This document shows, one piece after another, positions 35,593-49,000 of a stretch of 64,000 nt of DNA. Source of the DNA: Vibrio sp. FE10 (GTDB taxonomy: Bacteria > Pseudomonadota > Gammaproteobacteria > Enterobacterales > Vibrionaceae). The notes below the pieces were generated by a model that saw only the letters and a program-made list of their open reading frames with translations, did not search any database and was not told the DNA's origin. The translations under genes were made by a program, and so were the position numbers. Location of the stretch: the NCBI RefSeq assembly GCF_030297155.1, contig NZ_AP028067.1:1736001-1800000 (forward strand), read 5' to 3'. The stretch's first letter is position 1, and each line of letters starts with the position of its first letter.

Positions 35593-36066
35593 ATGCAGAG
35601 AGTCGTATTCAGACAATGTGAACAACACTCACCATACTGGCAGCAACTCGAACGACTTTTCCAAAGCGCATGGTCGGATTTCGACTTTAAGGCTTCATAT
35701 TCCGACGAAGCCAATCTAGATAACCCCCAGTTACCACCTGTAATTGTTGTGCTACGAGATAATGTCGTCATCGGTGGGTTAGCGTATTCCCATTTTCAAG
35801 AACCTCATCAAGTAAGAGACGTGGTTTGGGTCAATGCTGTTTATGTTGATTCCCAGTGGCGTGGTCAAGGTATTGCGAGTGAATTGATTAAACGCGCAGT
35901 CGCGCAAATGCCAGAATACTATCGATCTCAACCTCAATCCTCGAAAGATTCAACGTCTAAGTTGTACGCCTACACCAATATTGCACCTTTGTACCTTTCT
36001 CTCGGTTGGTCAATTGTCGATATTGAAACCGACCCAGAACATCACGTGATGAGAGTTTCGTTTTAG
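35593..36066 (+). CDS. GNAT-family N-acetyltransferase
   Basis: A protein of 157 residues. GNAT motif A is VYVDSQWRGQGIASELIKRA (about 84-104). APLYLSLGWSIVDIE near the C-terminus is the motif B position. AAAAGGAA lies before the ATG. The acceptor substrate is unknown. It converges on the PPTase gene of the siderophore locus with only 18 bp between the stops and no terminator hairpin visible, so overlapping transcripts are likely. A link to siderophore acylation is possible from position but has no sequence support, because the IucB-like gene at 61956 is the clear candidate for that step. Confidence 0.85.
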   Translation: MQRVVFRQCEQHSPYWQQLERLFQSAWSDFDFKASYSDEANLDNPQLPPVIVVLRDNVVIGGLAYSHFQEPHQVRDVVWVNAVYVDSQWRGQGIASELIKRAVAQMPEYYRSQPQSSKDSTSKLYAYTNIAPLYLSLGWSIVDIETDPEHHVMRVSF

Positions 36067-36084
36067 GTTAAAACAAAATAGTCG

Positions 36085-36870
36085 CTATGTATCTGCCGAG
36101 TAGTCACACACCGTCAGGTATGCGTTCTGTTGTGCTAAGTAGTCGTATTGGCAAATTATACTCTCCGATTTATTGCCCTTTGAATCATGACTCTCTGAAT
36201 CCGAAATTTGCGAAGTAATATCTTTGGACAGTTCGAACTGAACTGTGTCATTGTCGATTGCGAACAATCTTGCCGAGTTAAAATTTAGTCCTCTTCTAGC
36301 AAAGCGAGCCAATGCTTTGTAAATAGACTCCTTAGCCGAAAATAGCAATGTCACAGCTTCTGCCCGAGTTAAGCCATATCTCACCACCAAACCGACCTCT
36401 TGAACGGTTGCGACTATGTTCTCGATATCATCACAAACTTCACTGGAGATTAGGTGTTGGATATCGAGCCCAATGTTTTCTCTGTTCGCAGTAGAAGAAG
36501 GTAAAACGGCAACTGTGGCTAAATCGTTACTATGAGAAATAGAGCCAATGACATCACTTGGTAGGCGCGGACTTCGGTCGCTATTCGGTTCAAGGGCTTG
36601 ATGTGAAAAGCCCAGGTTTTGTAATTCTCTCGCGACCAAATATCGTCCCGCAAAATATTCCGCCTTTCTTTTGTCGACCGATTGAGTGATCGCGATAGGG
36701 CAGTATACGTTTGTTATATCAAACAGACGGTCGTCATAGCTTTGTTGATCAAACTGCGCGACATGGATTTCAATACCTTTAGTTTTGCAGCTCAATTCTT
36801 TTTGAAAGCCAAATTCGGCCACAATAAATGGATGATCGGTTGGTAGTGGACGAAAGGTGTTGTTCATCAT
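36085..36870 (-). CDS. 4'-phosphopantetheinyl transferase, EntD-like
   Basis: About 261 residues from ATG 36870. ATGs at 36882 and 36915 are also possible and none has a strong ribosome site. The Sfp/EntD signatures are all visible: KRKAEYFAGRYLVARELQ, GSISHSNDLATVAV with the conserved His, IGLDIQHL with the metal-binding Asp, and LLFSAKESIYKAL with the catalytic Glu-Lys. It transfers phosphopantetheine from CoA onto the carrier-domain serine of the NRPSs encoded downstream. Without it the NRPSs stay inactive. It is divergent from the importer operon, and a Fur-like box at 36987 could control both. Confidence 0.9.
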   Translation of the reverse strand: MMNNTFRPLPTDHPFIVAEFGFQKELSCKTKGIEIHVAQFDQQSYDDRLFDITNVYCPIAITQSVDKRKAEYFAGRYLVARELQNLGFSHQALEPNSDRSPRLPSDVIGSISHSNDLATVAVLPSSTANRENIGLDIQHLISSEVCDDIENIVATVQEVGLVVRYGLTRAEAVTLLFSAKESIYKALARFARRGLNFNSARLFAIDNDTVQFELSKDITSQISDSESHDSKGNKSESIICQYDYLAQQNAYLTVCDYSADT

Positions 36871-36986
36871 TAGCTTAACCATTTTGCAACAAGGTGAATA
36901 ATCAATAATAAGCATCCATTATTCATAGTAAGGTCTCTAACCCTCTAAAAAATAGGGGAAAGGTCGTATGGCATATAGTTTAATCT

Positions 36987-37007
36987 AAATGAAAATCGTT
37001 TGCATTT
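36987..37007. promoter_or_regulatory. Putative Fur box, divergent PPTase and importer promoters
   Basis: AAATGAAAATCGTTTGCATTT matches the palindromic Fur pattern AATGAnAATnnTTTGCATTT seen in vibrios. It lies in the 238-bp gap between PPTase and the importer operon. This is predicted only from pattern. Confidence 0.7.
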
Positions 37008-37108
37008 GAATTTTTGCGAGTGTATAAAAGCGTGTCTGTTAATGATTTTATGAATATGTTCGTATTTCATTAATTTTTTAGTGAATGATGTGTTTTAAGG
37101 TTGAAGGT

Positions 37109-37884
37109 ATGCTCGAAGCAAAGGGACTCGGTTTTAGCGTAGGGGATAAGCAATTGCTCAAGACATTCAATGTGTCGTTTGAGCAAGGAAAAATCTACGC
37201 TTTGGTTGGGCATAACGGCTCGGGGAAATCGACCTTATTAAAGTTGTTAGCGAAGCAGCAGAGCGCTACTTCAGGCGATATTTTCTTGAAAGATAAAGCG
37301 GTCGCTAAATGGTCTGATAAGGACTTCGCACAGCAAATTGCTTACTTACCTCAACATTTACCTGTAACCGACAGTTTATCTGGCAAAGATCTCGTGAGCT
37401 TTGGTCGCTACCCTTGGCATGGCTTATTGGGTCGACTTTCAAGTAAAGATAAACAGTATGTTGAAGAGGCAATGCAACTTACCGACACAGTGCAATACGC
37501 TGATCGTCTGGTGGACACTTTATCGGGTGGTGAACGCCAGCGTGTGTGGCTTGCGATGTTGTTAGCTCAACGCACCAAATACCTTTTGCTTGATGAACCT
37601 TTAGCGGCACTTGATATCGGTCATCAGATTGAAATGCTGACATTGATTAAGCGACTGAGTGAAACATTAGAGATTGGCGTGATCATCGTCATTCACGACA
37701 TCAATATGGCTGCGCGTTTCTGCGATCACATTATTGCCTTGCATAGTGGTGAGTTATTAGTCGAAGGTGAGGTTGATGAGGTGTTTAAAGAGTCAATATT
37801 GAAAGATATCTATGGTGTGCCTATGCACATTACTCAACATTCTGCGGGTTACCCAGTCGCGATGCCTGGTGATTTGGAGCCAGC

Positions 37885-37888
<4 letters not shown>
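37109..37888 (+). CDS. Hydroxamate siderophore ABC importer, ATP-binding protein (FhuC-like)
   Basis: A protein of 259 residues from ATG 37109, which has AAGG 9 nt upstream. The frame is open from 37085. Walker A is GHNGSGKST, the signature is LSGGERQRVWLAM, Walker B is YLLLDEPLAALD and the switch histidine is in VIIVIHDINMAARF. It closely resembles FhuC/FepC ATPases, which power import of ferric siderophores across the inner membrane. It overlaps the binding-protein gene by 4 nt and is the first gene of the FhuC-FhuD-FhuB-like operon. A FhuA-type receptor gene follows the NRPS genes. Confidence 0.93.
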
Positions 37889-40796
<2,908 letters not shown>

Positions 40797-40949
40797 CTTA
40801 GTCGCTTGCAGTCGCTGTAGTTACTTGTAGCGACTACTGAACGCTTGTTAACGGGTGTCTATTGAATGAACTGGTTGAGCTTCTAGAGGCCAGGACTAAA
40901 CAACAAGATTATCCAGTTCGCTTTATACGGGATTATCCTTTTCTTAGTT

Positions 40950-40968
40950 GATAATGATAATCACAATA
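40950..40968 (+). promoter_or_regulatory. Putative Fur box upstream of the exporter-NRPS operon
   Basis: GATAATGATAATCACAATA matches GATAATGATAATCATTATC at 15 of 19 positions, with a perfect left half. It lies 27 bp before the exporter start. It is the best of the Fur-like sites in the window. Confidence 0.82.
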
Positions 40969-40994
40969 ATAATTAATTAAATGGTGTGTATGAA

Positions 40995-42650
40995 ATGGGG
41001 TTGATCCTATTACTGGCTGAAAAACAGAAAAAATCACTTTCCTTCGTGATCTTGTTGAGTATAGCGAGTGCGTTCCTGAGCGTTGGCGTGATTGCGTTTA
41101 TTCAGCACAAATTACTTGAAAGCAATGGGTCACTTTCCAATACCCTAATTCAGTTTACTTTGCTGCTGATTGGTTTGTTGGTCACAGCCACCGTTGCTCA
41201 AGTCGCTCTCCATAAACTGGGTCATAAATTCGTTTATAACAAGCGTTGTGAATTGGTCTCTCAATTATTGAATACCGATATTGAGCAAGTCGAGAAGGTT
41301 GGAAGTGCAGGGGTACTCGCGTCACTGAACACAGACATTCGTAACATCACTATCGCGTTCGTACATTTGCCAGAGCTGATTTATGGCTTGGTATTAACAG
41401 TGGTGGCATTGGTCTACCTGGCTTTTCTGTCTATGCCTCTGTTTGGTGTCAGCGTTTTAATGCTGTCTTTAACCGGTGTCATTGGCTATCTGCTTGTTAC
41501 GCGCATCACTAAACACGTTAAACAGGTTCGTGAGTACGACGACAAGTTGTATCACGACTACCAGTCCTTGATTGATGGACGTAAAGAGCTGTCTTTAAAT
41601 CCATTCAGAGCCAAGCGTTACTTTGATGAAACCTTTTCAGTCAATGCTGAAGGTTACAGAAATGAAGTGACACAGGCCGATATCCTAAATGGTTTCGCTG
41701 CCAACATGGCGAACACCGTGGTATTGGCGCTGATTGGTTTGAATTTTTACCTAGCGACTGGTTTAGGTTGGGCGACATTAGAAGTCGCGTCTACATTTGC
41801 GTTGGTCGTGTTGTTTATGAGAACACCATTGATGTCTGCAGTAGGTTCAATTCCAACCTTGATTACTGCCAACATTTCGATGAAGAAGTTGTCATCGTTA
41901 GAGTTGAGTATCGATCGAAGCTTGAGTCCGAAATCGGCAAAAACCAAAGTATTCAATTCACTAGAACTCGTGGGAGCGAGCTATCGATACCGCTCAGATT
42001 CTGATGGCGACGCATTCGGCGTAGGTCCAATCGATTTCAAAATAGAACGCGGTGAGCACATCTTCATTATTGGTGGTAATGGCAGTGGTAAATCGACCTT
42101 TGCTCGTTTGCTGACTGGACTCTACCGACCGCATTCTGGCCAAGTCTATGTTGATGGTAATGAGGTGACTCAAGCGCATTGGCAAGATTATCGCCATCAA
42201 TTCTCTGCTGTATTCAGTGATTTCCATTTATTCCATCAAATTGTCGATGGTGAAGGTCAAGACATCGATAGCAAAGATATTGACGAATGGATGGTACGTC
42301 TTGAAATGGCACATAAGGTCGATCACCAGCAAGGTAAGTTGAGTGATGTTCGCTATTCACAAGGTCAGCGAAAGCGACTGGCACTGATGATGTCAGTACT
42401 CGAAAAACGCGGTTGTATTCTGCTTGATGAATGGGCCGCTGATCAGGACCCACGCTTTAGAAAACTATTTTACCGCCAGTTATTACCACTGCTAAAACAA
42501 CGTGGCGTGACTGTAATCGCGATTACTCATGATGACGCTTATTTTGATGCCGCAGACCGCATTTTCAAAATGGATAGGGGCAATCTTATTGAGTTGAGCA
42601 AAGGGAATTTGGCTCAAGCGCACCAAGCACTAGAAAGTGTTGTCGCTTGA
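40995..42650 (+). CDS. Siderophore export ABC transporter (PvdE/SyrD-like)
   Basis: About 551 residues. The ATG at 40995 is preferred because GGTG lies 8 nt upstream. A GTG at 40986 is also in frame. The N-terminal six-helix transmembrane domain (about 10-290) is followed by an ATPase domain with Walker A GGNGSGKSTFARLLTG, an altered signature YSQGQRKRLALM and Walker B GCILLDEWAADQDP. The DEWAADQDP variant is characteristic of the cyclic-peptide/siderophore exporter group of PvdE and SyrD. It probably moves the finished or precursor siderophore into the periplasm. It opens the operon that continues with MbtH and the NRPS genes. Confidence 0.92.
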   Translation: MGLILLLAEKQKKSLSFVILLSIASAFLSVGVIAFIQHKLLESNGSLSNTLIQFTLLLIGLLVTATVAQVALHKLGHKFVYNKRCELVSQLLNTDIEQVEKVGSAGVLASLNTDIRNITIAFVHLPELIYGLVLTVVALVYLAFLSMPLFGVSVLMLSLTGVIGYLLVTRITKHVKQVREYDDKLYHDYQSLIDGRKELSLNPFRAKRYFDETFSVNAEGYRNEVTQADILNGFAANMANTVVLALIGLNFYLATGLGWATLEVASTFALVVLFMRTPLMSAVGSIPTLITANISMKKLSSLELSIDRSLSPKSAKTKVFNSLELVGASYRYRSDSDGDAFGVGPIDFKIERGEHIFIIGGNGSGKSTFARLLTGLYRPHSGQVYVDGNEVTQAHWQDYRHQFSAVFSDFHLFHQIVDGEGQDIDSKDIDEWMVRLEMAHKVDHQQGKLSDVRYSQGQRKRLALMMSVLEKRGCILLDEWAADQDPRFRKLFYRQLLPLLKQRGVTVIAITHDDAYFDAADRIFKMDRGNLIELSKGNLAQAHQALESVVA

Positions 42651-42709
42651 GTTTTTAAGAGTCGAGTTAGGCTCAAAAACATAATAAAACAAAGTTAGTT
42701 GAGGAAAGA

Positions 42710-42922
42710 ATGAGTATCGATAGCCCCAATACGGAATTTACCGTTGTTATAAACGAACAAGAACAATACAGCATTTGGCCAACCTACCACTTAGTACCCA
42801 ATGGTTGGACTGAGGTCGGTGTAAAAGGCAACAAAGAACATTGTCTTGCGCACATCCGTGAAGTTTGGACCGATATGCGTCCGAAAAGTTTACGCGACGC
42901 AATAGACGCTCTAGAACACTAA
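42710..42922 (+). CDS. MbtH-like protein
   Basis: A protein of 70 residues that activates and stabilises NRPS adenylation domains. The family pattern is present: FTVVINEQEQYSIWPTYHLV with the conserved Asn, Glu, Ser and Trp, then PNGWTEVG and HIREVWTDMRP. GAGGAAAG lies just before the ATG. It stands immediately before the first NRPS gene and is expected to bind some or all of the four A domains. Confidence 0.96.
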   Translation: MSIDSPNTEFTVVINEQEQYSIWPTYHLVPNGWTEVGVKGNKEHCLAHIREVWTDMRPKSLRDAIDALEH

Positions 42923-43015
42923 ACCCGTTTAACTTTTAGTCAGCACCTGTACTTTTCGCCTATAACGGGCGAATTGAGGATTTCTGTAACCAAATTTCAT
43001 GTTTAGGTAATAAAA

Positions 43016-46000
43016 ATGTCAGTGGATGATGAACAAATTTTGGATTCCGTAACGCCTTGGAACCCGCTCTCATACTCTCAACAACGCTTGTGGTTATTTC
43101 AGCAATTACAACCGATGAGCCTGGCCTATAACCTAGGTGGTTTACTTTGGTTTGAAGGTGAAGATATCACCGCTGAAAAGATCCAACATTCATTAAATGA
43201 AATGGTGTCGGCATTTCCCTCGTTACGCAGTCAGTTTTCCGAAATTGAGGGAAAATCGGCTCAACGCGTCTTGCCTTTTAGTCCTGTTGATTATGATTAT
43301 ATCGACATGCAGGGTGGCTCGGATGCGGTTGAAGTTATTAATCAAGATGCTCGTAAACGTTGGCAACAACCGTTCAATTTATTGGAAGGCAATCTTGCTC
43401 GCTGTTGTATTTATCGGGTCAGTGAACATCGCTTTGCTGTGTTGCTTTCGACTCATCACATTGTCACTGATGCTTGGTCATTTCAAATCAAAATTAAGAT
43501 GCTGGTCAACTCAGTTGCAGGCAAAACCTACAATGGGAAAGAGGTTCAAAGTTATCTTGATTACGCTGCAGAGCAAGCCAGTACAGAAAAGTCTGATATC
43601 TATAAGCAACAGAAAGCGGCATGGATAGAGAATCAGTTTATCGGTGAAGAGTCGCTGTCGTTATCAAACCTGAATGACCAATCACAAGACACTTATGGGG
43701 CGAGACATGAGCTTGTTAGCTTGTCTAACGAAACTAATGACTCAATCAAAAAGTTAAGCCATAAGCTAGGCGCGACTAAATTTGAGGTTTTGGCATCTGC
43801 AATGATGCTAACGCTACGCCAGTACTCTTCTAATGTTCATCCTTCTATTTGTGTTCCCGCCTTAAACCGAAATACTAAGAATCGCAGAACGGTAGGCTTT
43901 TATGTGAATAGTGCCGTGATGGGCTATCGCATTGATGCTGAGATGTCGTTGTCGCAGCTAGTAAATAATACCCATGCGTCCATGAAAGCGTCTTTGGCAT
44001 TTGAAGGTACGCCGTTAGAGGCGTTAGTGGGTGATTTACCGCTACCGACAACCGCTTTAAACTTTAGAAATCATGGTGACAAATTATCGATTAACACCAA
44101 CGGAGTGTTTGCAGAGTTTGAAGAGTTTCCAGTATTAGAAACACCGTTTGAGTTGGTGTTGGATGTCATCAATAAAGGCGATGCTCCGCTGCGATTTGTC
44201 TATGCAAAAGAGAAGTTTACCCGACCGTTTATTACCAAATTTATCGAAAGCTTTAAGATTAATTTAGCGACCATTGTTCAATCGCCCAACGCTGCTGTCG
44301 CCTCAGTTAATGCTCTATCAAGTAAAGACATGAGGTTAATCGACCAACATGGTTCAGGTGACCACTCATGGCAATACCGTCCATTCACTGACTTAGTGAC
44401 TGAACAAGCATTTAAGTGCCCGAACAGCATTGCGTTAAAACACCAAAACGAGTCAATGAGCTACCTAGAACTAGAGACTCGCTCTAACCAATTAGCGCAT
44501 TCTATTTTATCTCAAGGCACTGCGGCTAAATCACCAATCGGTGTGATGATGGAACGCGGTGTCGATATGATCGTCTCTATGATCGCAGTTTTGAAAGCTG
44601 GCTCGCCGTTCTTACCATTAGACCCTGATTATCCAACGGAACGATTAAGCTTCATGTTGGAAGACAGCGGGGCAGAATTACTTCTCACTCATTCTAAATC
44701 TAACGATAGATGCAGAGACGTTTTGAGTGGGGGTAACGGTGTCAATCAATTCTGTATTGAGAGTGCAGAGCTTGCGAACTTGTCTTCAGATAACTCTTTT
44801 AATCGCCCGTTGGCCGAAGAGCTGGCCTATATCATCTATACCTCTGGTTCAACGGGAAAGCCAAAAGGTGTCACCATATCGCATGAAGGTTTGAGCATGC
44901 ACGTTCAGACCATTGGTCAGCGTTATGGCATGAGCGAACAAGACGTAGAATTACATTTCGCCTCCATCAGCTTTGATGGTGCTGTTGAACGTTGGACCGT
45001 GCCATTAGCGTTTGGCTCAAAGCTAGTGATACGCGATCAAGAATTATGGACAGCCGAGCAAACTTGTAACGCACTTCAGCAAGAAGGTGTGACTATTGCT
45101 TGCTTCCCTCCGAGTTATGTAGGCCCGCTACTCGATTGGATTGAAGCGACGAAGCCTGCACTGGCATTGCGTTCAATTACCTTAGGTGGCGAAGCCTTCA
45201 CCCGTGAGACCTTTGAGCGTATTCAACATGTACTAGCGCCACCACGAATTATCAATGGTTACGGCCCTACTGAAACGGTGATCACACCGATGATTTGGGA
45301 GGCGTATACCGACGATACAATGAACAGCGCATATGCACCAATTGGAACGCCAGTGGGTGATCGGAAGTTGTATGTACTTGACTCTGAGTTAAGCCAAGTG
45401 CCGTTCGGTTGCAGTGGAGAACTGTATATTGGTTCAGAAGTGGGCTTAGCTGAAGGGTACTTGAAACAACCTAATTTAACCGCTGAACGCTTCTTACCCG
45501 ATCCATTCTCAAGTAATGGCGAGAGAATGTATCGAACGGGCGACCTGGTACAGTGGCGTGATGATGGCGTCATGGAATATTTAGGTCGTGTTGACCAACA
45601 AGTGAAGATCCGTGGTTTCCGTGTTGAGCTCGGAGAGATTGAATCTCAACTTCAAGAGCTTTCCGGAGCTGAATTTTGTGCGGTTGTCGATCATGAATCG
45701 CCAACGGGTAAAAAGCTTGTAGGCTATGTTCAGCTAAGCAAAGTTCAACAAAGTAAAGCCCCGTCAAACACTTCCCAATTGCAAAGCGCGAATGACAACG
45801 AAGAAGTACAATGGCTTGAACTGCTAGGGCAAACATTGCCTGACTACATGGTACCTGCTTGTATTATTGTTCAAGATAAGCTGCCGCTGACTCCGGCTGG
45901 TAAGGTCGATAGAAAGGGGCTGTTTGCTCCTGATTGGACAGAGGTACGCAGTGATCAAGGTGCACTTGAGAACAACCGACAAGTAATGCTTGCTGAAATA

Positions 46001-49000
46001 TGGTGTGAATTACTTAAAGTTAAGAGTATTGGTGCGAACAGCCAGTTCTTCGCGTTAGGTGGAGACTCGATCATGGCACTCCAGTTGGTCGGAAAACTTC
46101 GCCAGTTGGGTTTCATGCTATCGCCTAAACAAGTCTTCGATTTTCCGAAGTTGAGAGATATGGCAGGGAGTCTTGAAGAAGCCAAACTTGTTGTTGCAGA
46201 ACAAGGTAAGCGACAAGGATCAGTGGCGCTGTTGCCGATTCAACAAAGGTACATCGAACATTTTGAGTTGAATCGCTGTAATCAATATATCCAGTTTAAA
46301 TGGGACTATCCGGCTGATTTAGCAAGATTGACTAACGCATTCCGCGGCCTTATCGAACATCATGACGCGCTTAGATTACGTTTCTCAGCTGATGCCGCAA
46401 TTGGAATGACGGCAAATTACCAAGACGATGTTGAGTTTACGATTCACTCGTTTGATGGCGAGATAAATATAGACCAAGTTCAAACGAGCATAGACTTAAT
46501 CAACGGTGTGATAGGTGCGGTTGGCATACGGAGTATGGACGGCTTAGATGAAGCGGCCGAGAATAGTGAAGTGTTAATCGCTATTCATCACTTAGTGGTC
46601 GATGCGCTTTCATGGCCAGTCATTATCGAAGATCTCGTTAAACTGTACGCTTCAGAGCCTACATCAGAGCTTTCATATGAGCCAAGAGGTATTTCTGGTC
46701 CGCATCTACTTACGCAAAAGACGCATCATCAAGGAAATTGGGCAAATGCTTTAAATACACTGTCGATATCTGATGACCAACAAGATTATTGGGCAGAACA
46801 AACCAACGAGCCACTGTATTCCATGCCACGTGGTAAACCTATTTCGACACATTGGCATACTCCGCTATCAAAAATAGAAGCTCTAACAAAAGCAGGATTT
46901 GGCTTTGCACGTCTTACACAAGAACAAATAGTGTTCCTTTTGAGTGCTTTAACCGTAAGCACGTTAAATCAAGGTAAAGCGTTAACGATTCATCGCGAAT
47001 CGCATGGCCGTTTCACCGAGGGTTCTGGGCTTGATCTCAGCCGAACTGTCGGCTGGTATACCTCGTTGTATCCGCAAGCCATTCCGGTTCTTGATTCGTT
47101 GGAAGAGTGGGTTACATCCTTAAAAGACAGCTTTGATGCTGACCAACTTGGCGGAGTCACGTTCCACGCTGGTGTCATGCAAAATCTTTGGTCTCATGTT
47201 GGCGAAATGGATGTGCTGTTCAACTATCTTGGCAATGCGGCTCAACAGATTAATGACGCAGTCGAGGTGACTAACATCGGCCTGTGGAGAGATGAGTCTA
47301 ACACTGCAGACGCAGCCATTGTGATCAATGCATCTGTAGTCAAAGACGCATTATTGTGGGATGTCGAATTAGATAATGGATGTTTCAATGAATTTGAAGT
47401 TGACGTTTTACACGCGGCATTTGACAGCAGTATCGAACGTCTACATGACTTGTTTATTGAAGCCAGCCCTATATTAACCAAAGCCGATGCGCCATTGGTC
47501 GATTTATCTCAAATCCAGTTTAAGCAACTTTGTGGGTGTGTCAGTACCGCTGCCGATTTACCTAGAACGATTCTACCGTTATCAACGTTACAGCAAGGCC
47601 TGTATTTCCACGCGAAGCTCTCTGATAGTGACAGCACTTACGTCAATCAAATCACATTGCCTTTGAACAATGTCAATGTGCCAAAGATGGTAGAAGCTTG
47701 GCAAAGTGTCATGCAAAGACACCAAATGCTACGTTCAACGTTGTTCTCATTTGATGGAAACGCTTATCTCGCGGAATGGGCAGAACTTGGCTTGGACTAT
47801 GAGGTGTTGGATGTTCGTAAGCGCAGCCAATTTGATATTGAGGAATATAAGCAACAAAGGGTTGAGGGTGGCTTTCAATTAGAGCAAGTTGTCGAGCGTT
47901 CAAAGGTAACACCTTTATGGCGTGTTGATTTCATTCAAACTCACGACCATCAAGTTCAGTGTATTTTCACGATTCACCATATCTTAATGGACGGTTGGAG
48001 TACGGGGGTGCTACTCAGCGATTTGTTCACCTTGTACCAAGGTCGTGCTATTACTCCGGTTAAAGGTGAGTTTTCTGATTATCTGGCCTGGACGCAGCGC
48101 CAAGACAAAAGCCAGTCTAATGAGTATTGGCAGCATTACCTTCAAGACATAGAGTCGCCAACGCGTTTAGCTGAATCCTTTGGACAATCGAACCTTGAGG
48201 CATTTGATTCTAAGGTGTCTAGCTTCCATCGATACAATGATGATTATTCACCGGAAATCGTCAGCGAATGGTTACCTAAACTAAACCAAGTTGGTGTGAC
48301 GCTTAATACGCTAACGCAAGCGGCTTGGTTACTGACATTGAATCGCTTCACTGGGCAAGAGACTCCAGTATTTGGAAACACGGTAGCAGGGCGCCCAACA
48401 GATCTTGCTCATAGTGACTCTATGGTTGGTTTGTTTATTAATACCTTGCCTATTGCGCACCGAGTTGACCTTTCGAAGCCTGTATATGAATGGCTGTTGG
48501 ATATTCAAACCTCATCAAGTGACCAGCGTGAGTACAGCTACTCATCTTTGTCTGATATCCAAGCGCAGACGGGTTGGTCAGGAGAAAACTTATTCGACAC
48601 CTTGGTTGTCTTTGAAAACTATCCGTTAGATGAAGCGCTTCTGAAAAGTAAAGGTAACGACGAGTTTAGTATTGGCGAACCTGAAAGCTATGAATTTACT
48701 CATTACCCGTTAACCTTGGCAATTTTGCCGAGTGACTCACTTCGTATTGTCTTTGCCTACGATGAAAGCAAGTTTACGTCTCAACAGATTGAAGCACTTT
48801 GTACAACTAACCGACATTACTTAACTCAGCTAGTGGAACGCCTAACCGAAGATTTAGGCCGATTACCTGAATTAGCCGAAGCTCAGTTGAGTGAACTTAG
48901 GTCGTTTGACCGCCAACCGGAACCATGGGCATTTGAACCGTTTACCGACTTGGTTACAAAGCAGATGTTACTGCGCCCAAACGATGAGGCGTTAGTCTCT

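Noticed and set aside
35593..36066. GNAT gene as the siderophore acyltransferase
   Set aside because: It is on the other side of the PPTase, has no IucB/AlcB features, and the gene at 61956 is a clear IucB homologue beside the monooxygenase.
40810..40835. AGTCGCT/AGCGACT hairpin after the FhuB-like gene as a terminator
   Set aside because: It has only a 7-bp stem and no T tract. Readthrough cannot be excluded, but the call is not supportable.
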